Source: Sphingomonas sp. SUN039 (GTDB lineage: Bacteria > Pseudomonadota > Alphaproteobacteria > Sphingomonadales > Sphingomonadaceae). From it: DNA of 64,000 nucleotides. Location of the stretch: NCBI RefSeq assembly GCF_024758725.1, contig NZ_CP096972.1, forward strand, positions 2,462,001-2,526,000. The letters are read 5' to 3'. Under the pieces are notes generated by a model. It saw only the letters and a program-made list of their open reading frames with translations, searched no databases and had not been told where the DNA came from. A program made the translations under genes and the position numbers. Positions 1 to 7,608 of the stretch are shown here, one piece after another. Every line of letters begins with the position of its first letter. The stretch's first letter is position 1.

Positions 1-14
1 ATTTGAGGGAGCGC

Positions 15-524
15 ATGTTCAAAACCCTCTCCGCTGTGCGGAGAGGGCGGCGAAGCGAAGCGAAGCCGGGAGAGGAACAGCCTGCGCCCTCCACGCTGGT
101 CGGTCGCGCGCGCCTGATGCGACGGGAACCGACTGAGGCCGAAGACAAATTATGGCAGTATCTGCGGGCCAGCCGTCTCGACGGGTGGAAATTCCGGAAT
201 CAACATCCCAAACCGCCATTTATTGCCGACTTCGTCTGCATCGCCGCCAAGCTGATCGTCGAGGTCGACGGCAGCCAGCATGGCGAAACCATAAATTACG
301 ATTTTCGCCGAACGCGCCGCTTTGAACGTGATGGATTTCGGGTGCTGCGCTTCTGGAACAATGAGGTGCTGTTCAGCATCTATGCGGTGGTGGAGGCCAT
401 TCGCGCCGAACTGGCACTGCCTCTCCCGACCGCTACGCGGTCGCCCTCTCCACAAAGTGGAGAGGGTTCAATCCTCTCCACTTCGCGGAGAGGACGGCGC
501 GCAGCGCCAGGAGTGGAACGATGA
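15..524 (+). CDS. DUF559 family endonuclease-like protein
   Basis: Small single-domain protein of the DUF559 family, which is related to Vsr-like/PD-(D/E)XK nuclease folds; no activity is established for the family. The recognisable core runs from about residue 30 (RARLMRREPTEAE) through IADFVC and VDGSQH to RFWNNEV near residue 120. ATG at 15 is chosen, but a TTG at 3 is in frame and the gene could begin before the window. Sequence before the core and after ELALPLP is translated from palindromic repeats that flank the gene in opposite orientations. Its stop overlaps the ATG of the following CoA-transferase. A second gene of this kind, also flanked by inverted repeats, lies at 45762-46175. 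Confidence 0.75.
   Translation: MFKTLSAVRRGRRSEAKPGEEQPAPSTLVGRARLMRREPTEAEDKLWQYLRASRLDGWKFRNQHPKPPFIADFVCIAAKLIVEVDGSQHGETINYDFRRTRRFERDGFRVLRFWNNEVLFSIYAVVEAIRAELALPLPTATRSPSPQSGEGSILSTSRRGRRAAPGVER
23..75. repeat. Composite palindromic repeat, left flank of DUF559 gene
   Basis: A hairpin of CCCTCTCC and GGAGAGGG arms, then a GCGAAGC-rich spacer, then CGGGAGAGG. The same composite occurs in reverse orientation at 420-472, and decayed copies occur inside the E2 gene at 47205-47365. It overlaps the N-terminal codons of the DUF559 gene. Confidence 0.75.
420..494. repeat. Composite palindromic repeat, right flank of DUF559 gene
   Basis: Reverse-complement copy of the repeat at 23-75 (CCTCTCCCG, spacer, then a hairpin with CCCTCTCC/GGAGAGGG arms), followed at 473-493 by one more hairpin CCTCTCC/GGAGAGG. 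It encodes the low-complexity C-terminal tail of the DUF559 protein. Confidence 0.75.
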
Positions 525-1699
525 CCCTCCCCCTCGCAGGCACCCGCATCCTGTCATCCGAACAGTACGGCGCAGGCCCATATGGCACGATGTTCCTCGC
601 GCAATTGGGGGCAGAGGTCATCAAGATCGAGCCACCCAAAGGCGGCGACAGCGCGCGGGCGACGGGGCCGTATTTCCTCGGCGACGATGACAGCCTGTTC
701 TACCAGACGTTCAACCTCAACAAGCGCTCGCTGACCCTCGACACGCGCAGCGCTGCAGGCAAAGCGGTGCTGCACCGGCTGGTCGCCACCGCAGATGCGG
801 TCACCAACAACGCGCGCGGCGATCTGCCTGCCAAGCTCGGGCTGGATTATGCCGCATTGGGCCAGATCAATCCGAAAGTCGTGTGCGTCCACGCCAGCGC
901 TTATGGCCGCACCGGCCCGCGCGCGTCCTGGCCGGGCTATGACTACCTGATGCAGGCCGAGGCCGGGTTCATGTCGGTGACCGGCGAACCCGATGCGCCG
1001 CCGACGCGGTTCGGCCTGTCGATGGTCGATTTCATTACCGGCACCATGCTGGCGACCGCGACGCTCAGCGGGCTGATCGAGGCGCGCGCCACCGGCAAGG
1101 GCCGCGATTTCGATGTGGCGCTGCTCGATGCGGCGCTTCACCAGACCAGCTATCCCGCGCTCTGGTATCTCAACGAAAGCCATGTCGTCGGCCGCGCCCC
1201 GCGTTCGGCGCACCCGAGCGTCACCCCCAGCCAGACGTTCCGCACGGCCGACGGCTGGGTGTTCGTGATGGCGCAGATGGGCAAGTTCTGGACCCTGCTC
1301 GTCGATGCGCTGGGTGTCGCGCATCTGGCGACCGACCCGCGTTTCGCGACGATGGAGGCGCGTTTCGACCACCGCGCCGAACTGACGACGATCCTCGACG
1401 GCGTGTTCCTGCAGCATCCGACCGCGCATTGGGAGGCAGTGCTGGGCGGCAAGGTGCCGGTCGCGCCGGTCTATGACCTGAAACAGGCGCTCGACAATCC
1501 GCGCATGATCGACATGATCGACACGGTCGATCACCCGCAGGGGCCGCTGCGCGTGCTGTCCAACCCGATCAAGGTGGGTGGCGAACGCCTGCCGAACCGT
1601 GCCTCGCCCAAGCTGGGCGCGGATACCGATACGGTGCTCGACGAGGCCGGATTCACGCGCGCCGAAATTGCGGAATTGCGCGCCAGCGGAACGATCTGA
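521..1699 (+). CDS. Family III (CaiB/BaiF) CoA-transferase
   Basis: Family III CoA-transferases move CoA between acyl-CoA thioesters and free carboxylic acids through an aspartyl-CoA intermediate. The 392-residue length is usual. Family landmarks include LGAEVIKIEPP near residue 30 and the likely catalytic aspartate in MVDFITG near residue 170. ATG at 521 overlaps the stop of the DUF559 gene, and the 3' end overlaps the next ATG (ATGA), so it is probably co-translated with a second CoA-transferase. The acid substrate cannot be read from sequence. The ligase, MmgE/PrpD and crotonase genes downstream suggest carboxylic-acid catabolism. Confidence 0.9.
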   Translation: MTLPLAGTRILSSEQYGAGPYGTMFLAQLGAEVIKIEPPKGGDSARATGPYFLGDDDSLFYQTFNLNKRSLTLDTRSAAGKAVLHRLVATADAVTNNARGDLPAKLGLDYAALGQINPKVVCVHASAYGRTGPRASWPGYDYLMQAEAGFMSVTGEPDAPPTRFGLSMVDFITGTMLATATLSGLIEARATGKGRDFDVALLDAALHQTSYPALWYLNESHVVGRAPRSAHPSVTPSQTFRTADGWVFVMAQMGKFWTLLVDALGVAHLATDPRFATMEARFDHRAELTTILDGVFLQHPTAHWEAVLGGKVPVAPVYDLKQALDNPRMIDMIDTVDHPQGPLRVLSNPIKVGGERLPNRASPKLGADTDTVLDEAGFTRAEIAELRASGTI

Positions 1700-2739
1700 T
1701 GGGCAAACTCTCCGGCATCCGGGTCGTCGACTTGTCGCTGTTCCTGCCGGGGCCGATGCTGACGATGATGATGGCCGACCAGGGGGCCGAAGTCGTCAAG
1801 GTCGAGCCGCTGGCGGGCGATCCCGCGCGCGATCAGGCGCCGTTCGAGGGCGACCAGTCGGTTTGGTTCCGCAACCTCAATCGCGGCAAGAGCTGCCGTC
1901 GCCTCGACCTGAAATCGGACGCGGGGCGCGACGCGCTCTGGGCGTTGATCGACACGGCGGACGTGTTTGTCGAGGGGTTCCGCCCCGGCGTCATGGCGCG
2001 GCTCGGCTTCGATTATGCGGCGGTTTCGGCGCGCAATGCGGCAATCGTCTATTGCAGCATTTCTGCGTTCGGCCAGAGCGGCGCGCTGGCACATCACCCC
2101 GCGCACGACATGGCGGCGCAGGCGATGGCGGGGTTTCTGTCGGTCAACGACGGGCCGGATGGCACGCCGGTCGTCCCCGGCGTCCCCAGCGCCGATCTGG
2201 CGGCGGGACTGACCGGCCTGTCCGCCGTGTTGATGGCACTGATCGGGCGCGAAAAGACCGGGCGCGGAGACTATATCGACTGCGCGATGTTCGACAGCCT
2301 GTTGCCATGGTGCGCGCATATCGCGGGCAACGCGATTGCGGGCGGCGATGCACCGCGTTCGACCAGCCAGCGTTCGCTCGGGGGCGCGGCGTTTTATCAA
2401 GTCTACGCAACGTCCGACGCGCGGCACATCGTGCTCGGCGGGCGCGAGGAAAAGTTCGTCGGCAATCTGCTGACCGCGCTCGACCGTCCGGACCTGATCG
2501 CCATGGGCAGCGCCCCGGCAGGCGAACAAGGCCCGCTGATCGACTTCCTCCGCGCCACCTTCGCCACCCGCACCCGCGACGAATGGGTGACGTGGTTCGC
2601 CGACAAGGACGTCGCTTTCGCGCCCGTCCTCGACTTCCGCGAAGCGCTCGACGCGCCGCACATCGCCGAACGCGGGCTGTTGGTCGAAGCAGACGGCGGG
2701 CACATGATCGGGCCTGCGATCCGGTTCGCCGATGGCTGA
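1699..2739 (+). CDS. Family III (CaiB/BaiF) CoA-transferase, second copy
   Basis: A 346-residue family III CoA-transferase, shorter than its upstream neighbour and clearly divergent from it. It starts with the expected MGKLSGIRVVDLSLFLPGP and carries QGAEVVKVEP. The likely catalytic aspartate is in SADLAAGLTG near residue 165. The ATG overlaps the preceding stop, so the pair is translationally coupled. The gene ends one base before the stop of the convergent GntR regulator. Two adjacent unequal family III enzymes can act as a heteromer or on successive acids; the sequence does not decide between these. Confidence 0.88.
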   Translation: MGKLSGIRVVDLSLFLPGPMLTMMMADQGAEVVKVEPLAGDPARDQAPFEGDQSVWFRNLNRGKSCRRLDLKSDAGRDALWALIDTADVFVEGFRPGVMARLGFDYAAVSARNAAIVYCSISAFGQSGALAHHPAHDMAAQAMAGFLSVNDGPDGTPVVPGVPSADLAAGLTGLSAVLMALIGREKTGRGDYIDCAMFDSLLPWCAHIAGNAIAGGDAPRSTSQRSLGGAAFYQVYATSDARHIVLGGREEKFVGNLLTALDRPDLIAMGSAPAGEQGPLIDFLRATFATRTRDEWVTWFADKDVAFAPVLDFREALDAPHIAERGLLVEADGGHMIGPAIRFADG

Positions 2740-2740
2740 G

Positions 2741-3478
2741 CTACCCGTCCACCTCGATATGCATGGCATAGGCAAAGCGGTCGCCCGGGTGATGGCTCGC
2801 CGAAATCTCGAACACGCGCCCCTGTTCGTCGAGGTAGCAGCGCAGGATGCGCAGGCACGGGCTGCGGCGCGCGATGCCCAGCGCCAGCGCAAGGTCGCCG
2901 GTCGCCGCGCACGCCTGGATATCCTGCGTCACCCGCGCGACCTTGACGCCCGCGAGCTGTTCGACCTGTCGGAAGATCGTCTCGCCCGCGTTGGGCCGGA
3001 TCGCATCGACGACGTCTTCCAGATCGCGGTGGAGGAACGCCTCGGTCAGCGCGATGGCATCGCCGCCGCCGGCGGGCAGACGGACGCCGCGAAAACGGAA
3101 CCAGCGCCCGCCCGCGACCATGCCGAGCTGTTCGGCATAGGCGCGCGGCAGGCCGCCGGTCGGCAGGCGTTCGAATTCATAGCGGCTGTCTCGCGCGTAT
3201 TGGAGCAACTCGCCGACGTTCGACAGCGGCTGGTGCAGCGCCCCGCCGCGCGCACTCGGCGGCTGGATCACTGTGCCCGACCCGCGCTTGCGCTCGATCA
3301 GGCCTTCGCCCGACAGCGTCCGCAGCGCCTCGCGCACAGTAAAGCGCGAAACACCGAAACGCGCGCACAACGTACTTTCGGTCGGAAATCCGTCGGGAAA
3401 CGCCCCCGCCAATACCTCGGCGCGCAGTTCGTCGGCAAGCTCCAGATAGCGGGGCTTCCGCTTCGCTCTGTTGGGCAC
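2741..3478 (-). CDS. GntR family regulator (HutC/UTRA type)
   Basis: DNA-binding repressor-type regulator of 245 residues. The N-terminal winged helix (about residues 8-75) shows the GntR pattern FPTESTLCARFGVSRFTVREAL. The C-terminal part (about 95-240) fits a UTRA effector-binding domain ending in HHPGDRFAYAMHIEV. GTG at 3478 is preceded by a GGGAGACAGG ribosome-binding site. It is divergent from the MmgE/PrpD gene (26-bp gap) and convergent with the CoA-transferase, so it is the natural candidate regulator of this catabolic cluster. A palindrome of GntR type lies at 3577-3586. The effector is unknown. Confidence 0.88.
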   Translation of the reverse strand: MPNRAKRKPRYLELADELRAEVLAGAFPDGFPTESTLCARFGVSRFTVREALRTLSGEGLIERKRGSGTVIQPPSARGGALHQPLSNVGELLQYARDSRYEFERLPTGGLPRAYAEQLGMVAGGRWFRFRGVRLPAGGGDAIALTEAFLHRDLEDVVDAIRPNAGETIFRQVEQLAGVKVARVTQDIQACAATGDLALALGIARRSPCLRILRCYLDEQGRVFEISASHHPGDRFAYAMHIEVDG

Positions 3479-3504
3479 CCCTGTCTCCCGGCGGTTTGTA
3501 ACCG

Positions 3505-4737
3505 ATGACCGCAGAACCGCTTATCGCGCAGCTTGCCCGCCATTTGCAACGCCCGGTGCCTGCGAATGTCCGGACAAAGGCGCGGCTGCATTTGCTCGAC
3601 TGGCTGGCGTGTGTGGCGGGCGCGCGGGGTTCGATGCTCGGACGGCGGGAAATGCTCGGCGAGCCGCTTCGGATGTGGCAGCCACCATTTCTGGGAAATG
3701 TCCTGGAAATGGACGATGTCCACCGGAGCGCTTTGCTTCATCCCGGACCGGTCATATGGCCGAGCGCCTTCATGTTCCGGTTCGTTGAGAAAGATTTGAT
3801 CGTGCTGCTCGACGCTGCGGCGCGCGGTTACGAAGCAATGGTTGCTGTCGGCGCGACTTTCGACGCCTATCACTACGCGCATTGGCACCCTACGGCTACC
3901 GCCGGCGTGTTCGGTAGCGCAGCCACTTGCGCCTCCGCAGCGGGGCTGGACGAAGCCGAAACTGGCTGGGCATTGGCAAACGCGGGGTCGGTGAGTGGGG
4001 GGCTGTGGCACTTGCGCCACGACGACGTGCGCTCAAAACAGTGGCATTCGCATCATGCGATGCGAACAGGTGTTGATGCGACTTGGGCGGCTATCGACCA
4101 AGTTTCGGGTCCACTTGCAATTCTCGAAGGGCCGCAAGGCCTTTACGCCGCCACTTGTCGCGAGCCCAAACCCATGGTCCTCGGCCCCGGCTGGCGGATC
4201 GAGGAGATGAGCTTCAAGCCCTGGGCCGCGTGCCGCCACGCACACCCCGCCATCGACTGCGCGCTCGAATTGCGCGCGGCGGGCAAGCTGTCCGCGCCCT
4301 ACACGCTCGACACCTATGCCGACGCGCTGACCTTTTGCGACAAGCCGTACCCGACGACCGAGACCGACGCGAAATTCTCGCTCCAGCACGCCATCGCGGT
4401 GATCGCCGACGGTCGCAATGCGACTCCCGCTGATTTCACGCCCGAAGCGATTGCGGCGCTCGCCCCGTTGCGCGCGCAAGTGACCGTCGCCGAAGCCCCC
4501 GAAATCACCGCACGCTACCCCGCGCATTTTGGGGCTCGGCTGAACGGCTTCGAGCTGGTTGACACACGGGGAGACCCCGAACGCCCCGTCGGCGAGGCCG
4601 ACATTATCGCCAAGATGCACATGCTCGCCGAATGGGGCGGCCTGCCCCCCAGCGAAGCCGACCGCGCCGCCGACCTCGCGCTGCGCGGGGACGATGCCGG
4701 GGCGATTGTGGCGATGCTCGAGGAGTGGCTGTCGTGA
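3505..4737 (+). CDS. MmgE/PrpD family protein
   Basis: Member of the MmgE/PrpD superfamily, which includes 2-methylcitrate dehydratase, cis-aconitate decarboxylase and iminodisuccinate epimerase. The 410-residue protein is shorter than the usual ~450-480. The N-terminal helix pattern VRTKARLHLLDWLACVAGA and the region NVLEMDDVHRSALLHPG match the usual N-G-x-x-x-H-x-x-D-x-D-D-x-H segment, but the NG(T/F)..H part is degenerate. A C-terminal PRPD domain follows (SFKPWAACRHAHPAID). It is divergent from gntR and the first gene of a run reaching 12521. Codons around 3580-4130 look less GC-rich than in neighbours. Substrate unknown. Confidence 0.85.
   Translation: MTAEPLIAQLARHLQRPVPANVRTKARLHLLDWLACVAGARGSMLGRREMLGEPLRMWQPPFLGNVLEMDDVHRSALLHPGPVIWPSAFMFRFVEKDLIVLLDAAARGYEAMVAVGATFDAYHYAHWHPTATAGVFGSAATCASAAGLDEAETGWALANAGSVSGGLWHLRHDDVRSKQWHSHHAMRTGVDATWAAIDQVSGPLAILEGPQGLYAATCREPKPMVLGPGWRIEEMSFKPWAACRHAHPAIDCALELRAAGKLSAPYTLDTYADALTFCDKPYPTTETDAKFSLQHAIAVIADGRNATPADFTPEAIAALAPLRAQVTVAEAPEITARYPAHFGARLNGFELVDTRGDPERPVGEADIIAKMHMLAEWGGLPPSEADRAADLALRGDDAGAIVAMLEEWLS
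3577..3586. promoter_or_regulatory. TGTCCGGACA palindrome, possible GntR-type operator
   Basis: A perfect 10-bp palindrome about 70 bp inside the MmgE/PrpD gene and about 100 bp from the gntR start. The same core occurs in two divergent promoters at 17473-17484 and 21898-21907. GntR regulators commonly bind GT-N-AC palindromes. Its position within a coding sequence makes function uncertain. Confidence 0.3.
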
Positions 4738-4746
4738 GTCTTCTTC

Positions 4747-4842
4747 TTCGAGCGCGAGCGAGAAGCCCCGCCGAGCGTCAGCGAGGTTTGCACCGCAGCG
4801 GTTCTCGCTGCGCTCGAAGGGGGTTCTCGCTCGCGCTCGAAC
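4747..4842. repeat. Inverted repeat doublet with CGAGCGCGAGCGAG arms
   Basis: The left end TTCGAGCGCGAGCGAGAA recurs inverted at the right end, with an inner inverted pair related to CGAGCGTCAGCGAG. It fills most of the gap between the two MmgE/PrpD genes. A related doublet sits between two genes at 32100-32201. Confidence 0.7.
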
Positions 4843-4855
4843 AAGAGGAGACGGC

Positions 4856-6265
4856 GTGACCCACACCACCGCCATCCTCGACTTCGCACACGGTCCGCAC
4901 GCCTTGCCCCCGCCCGTCCGCGCCGATGCCGAACGCCTGCTCGCCGATACGCTCGCGGGCGGAGCGGCAGGGGCGGCTTCGCCCGAGGCGGTGAAGCTGC
5001 TCGCAACGATCGGAGAAGGCACCGAAGTCCGCCTTCTCTCCGGCGGCACCGCGCCCGCACCCGCTGCCGCCTTCTTCAACGGCTTTGCGATTCACTGCCT
5101 CGAATGGGATGCAGTGCACGAGCCCGCCGTCGTCCATGCGCTGTCGGTGGTGACAGCGGCGCTGCTTGCGGCTTCGGATCGCGCGGGCGGCAGCGATCCT
5201 GACGAATTTCTCACCGCACTCGCGGTCGGCGTCGATATCGCCAGCGGCCTCGGTCTGTGCGCCACCGGCCCGATGAAGTTCTTCCGCCCCGCCACCGCCG
5301 GAGTGATCGGCGCAGCACTGGCAGTAGCTCGGCTCGAAGGGCTGTCGCGCTACCAATTCGCCGACGTGCTCGGCCTCGCCTACAGCTTCGCAGGCGGCAC
5401 GATGCAGGCGCATGTCGAGGCGTCGGTGGCACTGCCGTTGCAGATCGGGCGCGCCGCGCAGGCGGCGGTGCAGGCGGTCGATCTCGTACGCGCGGGGCTG
5501 GATGGGCCGCATGACGTACTGGAGGGGCCGTTCGGTTATGGCGCGCTGATCGAGCCTTTGGACCTGTCGCGCTACACCCCCGGCCCGCGGTGGCGCATCG
5601 CCGAAGTCAGCATCAAACCCTTCCCCAGCGGCCGCGCGAGCCATGGTGCGCTGGGTGCGTTGCAGGAATTGCGCGATGAAATCCTCCCCTGCGCGGAGAC
5701 GCAGGGGAGGGGGACCGCGCGAAGCGTGGTGGAGGGGCGAGCGGACGACCGGTTCGCGCATAGTCTGACGGATGCTCGCCCCTCCACCACGCCGTCTACG
5801 CGGCGCGGTCCCCCTCCCCTAAGTCTGCGCTTAGGGGAGGATTTCATCAAAGCCATCACCCTCCACGCCTCGCCGCTGATCCACCGCCTCGTCGGGCGAC
5901 CTTTCAAGCGCGATGCGCCGATGAGCTACAACCGGCTCTGCCTCGCGTTCCTTGCGCCCTTGATGCTGCGCGACGGCATCATCGACCCCCGCCTGACGGA
6001 GACCGATGAAAATCTGGCACGCCGCGTCGAGGTCGTGCTCGACGGCAACCCCGACGGCAACGCACTGTCGCCGCAGCGACTGGTCGTCACGCTGAAGGAC
6101 GGCAGCGTTATCGAACGCCAGATCCCGGCCACGCTCGGCAGCCCCGCTGCCCCAATGTCACCCGCGCAGGCTGCCGCCAAATACGATTTGTGCCGCGCGC
6201 TCGCGCCGGATGCCGACCCGCGGATTTTCGACGCCCCCCTCGCCTACGCCACGGAGCCTCAATGA
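4856..6265 (+). CDS. MmgE/PrpD family protein with an in-frame repeat insertion
   Basis: A 469-residue MmgE/PrpD protein. The family segment FFNGFAIHCLEWDAVHEP (about residues 75-92) is well conserved, unlike in the upstream paralogue, so this copy is the better candidate for an active dehydratase, epimerase or decarboxylase. GTG at 4856 is chosen because similarity begins with VTHTTAILDFA and AGAGGAG precedes it; open frame upstream is repeat-derived. About 54 codons (roughly 5682-5843, from EILPCAETQ to LRLGEDF) are translated from an inverted repeat doublet inserted between QELRD and IKAITLHAS. The frame stays open. The stop overlaps the ligase ATG. Confidence 0.85.
   Translation: MTHTTAILDFAHGPHALPPPVRADAERLLADTLAGGAAGAASPEAVKLLATIGEGTEVRLLSGGTAPAPAAAFFNGFAIHCLEWDAVHEPAVVHALSVVTAALLAASDRAGGSDPDEFLTALAVGVDIASGLGLCATGPMKFFRPATAGVIGAALAVARLEGLSRYQFADVLGLAYSFAGGTMQAHVEASVALPLQIGRAAQAAVQAVDLVRAGLDGPHDVLEGPFGYGALIEPLDLSRYTPGPRWRIAEVSIKPFPSGRASHGALGALQELRDEILPCAETQGRGTARSVVEGRADDRFAHSLTDARPSTTPSTRRGPPPLSLRLGEDFIKAITLHASPLIHRLVGRPFKRDAPMSYNRLCLAFLAPLMLRDGIIDPRLTETDENLARRVEVVLDGNPDGNALSPQRLVVTLKDGSVIERQIPATLGSPAAPMSPAQAAAKYDLCRALAPDADPRIFDAPLAYATEPQ
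5679..5846. repeat. Inverted repeat doublet inserted in the MmgE/PrpD gene
   Basis: Two copies of a composite unit (hairpin TCCTCCCCT/AGGGGAGG, then GGGACCGCGC and GTGGTGGAGGGGCG) face each other at 5679-5742 and 5774-5846. The unit resembles the doublet at 44221-44374 and the single hairpin at 23401-23432. It interrupts protein-family similarity without breaking the frame. Confidence 0.8.
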
Positions 6266-7608
6266 GTTACCCGACCTATTTCGAAGCGTTCGATGCAAAG
6301 GCGATGCTGGCGGACTACCCGCTCGATCTGGTCGGTGCCTATGGCACCATGTCGACCGACGAACTCCGCGCGCTGCAGGAGGCGCGGTTCGCCACACTCA
6401 TGAAGCGCGGCTGGGAAATCCCTTTCTATCAGCGGCTGTGGGGCGCGAAGGGGATCGAGGCGGGCGATATCCGCAGCCTCGATGACATCGTGAAGCTGCC
6501 GGTTTACGACAAGACCGACCTGATGGCCTCGGTCGCCGCCAATCCGCCCTATGGCGATTTCAGCGGGCGCGGCACTGATCCTGTCGTCTTCCACACCACC
6601 AGCGGCACGACAGGCCGCCCGCAACCGCTGCTGTTCGGCCCCAAAGGCCGCGAGATCACCAATTTGCTCGTCGGGCGCATGTATCGCTGGATGGGATTGA
6701 GGCCCGAAGATGTCGTCCAGTCGGTGTACGGACACGGCATGATCAACGGCGGGCATTACATCCGCGAGGCGGTGACGCATTTCACCAACTCGCTGTTCCT
6801 GTCAGCGGGCACCGGGATCGAGACGCGGAGCGCCGCGCAGGTCAATCTGATGGCCGATTTCGGGGTGACGGTGATGGTCGGCTTCGTCGATTACATCCGC
6901 AAGCTGGCCGAAGTCGCAGAGGCGGAAAAGCTGTTCGACCGGATCAAGCTCAAGATGATCATCGGCCACCTTGGCACCGAAGACCGTGCCGCGACCGAAG
7001 CCGCCTGGCACGGCGCCAAAGCCTATGACTGGTACGGCGTCGGCGACACCGGCAGCATCGCGGGCGAGGGGCCCGACCGCGACGGGCTGTACGTGTGGGA
7101 GGACGCGCAATATCTCGAACTGCTCGACGTCGATCACGGCACGCCGGTCGCGCAGGGCGAGACCGGCGACATGGTCGTCACCTGCCTGTTCAAGGACGAT
7201 ATCGCGCCCTGCATCCGGTTCAACACGCACGATATCACGCATGAATTGTCGGGGCGCGGCGCGCTCGCCTTCAAGCGCATCGCCGGGTTCAAGGGACGCA
7301 GCGACAACATGGTCAAGCTGCGTGGCATCAACCTATTCCCCCACGCCATCGCATCTCTGATCGAGAACCGCAGCGATTTGACGGGTGAGTATGTCTGCCA
7401 CCTGACCCGCACCGAGGGGCGCGACGACATGGTGGTGACGATTGAAAGCCGGGGCGGAACCGATGAGGCGCAACTGATTGCCTTGCTGCGACAGGGGCTG
7501 GGTGTCGAAGTCGCGGTCGCACTGTGCCCGCCGGGCGGGACGGCGGCAGCGACGCAGATCGACAGTCGGCAAAAGCCGATCCGTCTGATCGACGAGCGGG
7601 GCGTTTAG
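6262..7608 (+). CDS. Phenylacetate-CoA ligase-like (PaaK-type) acyl-CoA ligase
   Basis: Adenylate-forming CoA ligase of the PaaK type, 448 residues, which would activate a carboxylic acid with ATP and CoA in the cytoplasm. Motifs in order: ATP-binding HTTSGTTGRPQPL near residue 110, YGVGDTGSIAGEG near 257, and the hinge/A8 segment GRSDNMVKLRGINLFP near 350. ATG at 6262 overlaps the preceding TGA, and the stop overlaps the amidase GTG. The acid is not necessarily aromatic, since PaaK-like ligases accept varied substrates. With two CoA-transferases and a crotonase in the cluster, it marks a CoA-dependent pathway. Confidence 0.88.
   Translation: MSYPTYFEAFDAKAMLADYPLDLVGAYGTMSTDELRALQEARFATLMKRGWEIPFYQRLWGAKGIEAGDIRSLDDIVKLPVYDKTDLMASVAANPPYGDFSGRGTDPVVFHTTSGTTGRPQPLLFGPKGREITNLLVGRMYRWMGLRPEDVVQSVYGHGMINGGHYIREAVTHFTNSLFLSAGTGIETRSAAQVNLMADFGVTVMVGFVDYIRKLAEVAEAEKLFDRIKLKMIIGHLGTEDRAATEAAWHGAKAYDWYGVGDTGSIAGEGPDRDGLYVWEDAQYLELLDVDHGTPVAQGETGDMVVTCLFKDDIAPCIRFNTHDITHELSGRGALAFKRIAGFKGRSDNMVKLRGINLFPHAIASLIENRSDLTGEYVCHLTRTEGRDDMVVTIESRGGTDEAQLIALLRQGLGVEVAVALCPPGGTAAATQIDSRQKPIRLIDERGV

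Noticed and set aside
1531-2892. 453-codon minus-strand frame across the CoA-transferase region
   Set aside because: Opposite two well-supported CoA-transferases and has no recognisable motif.
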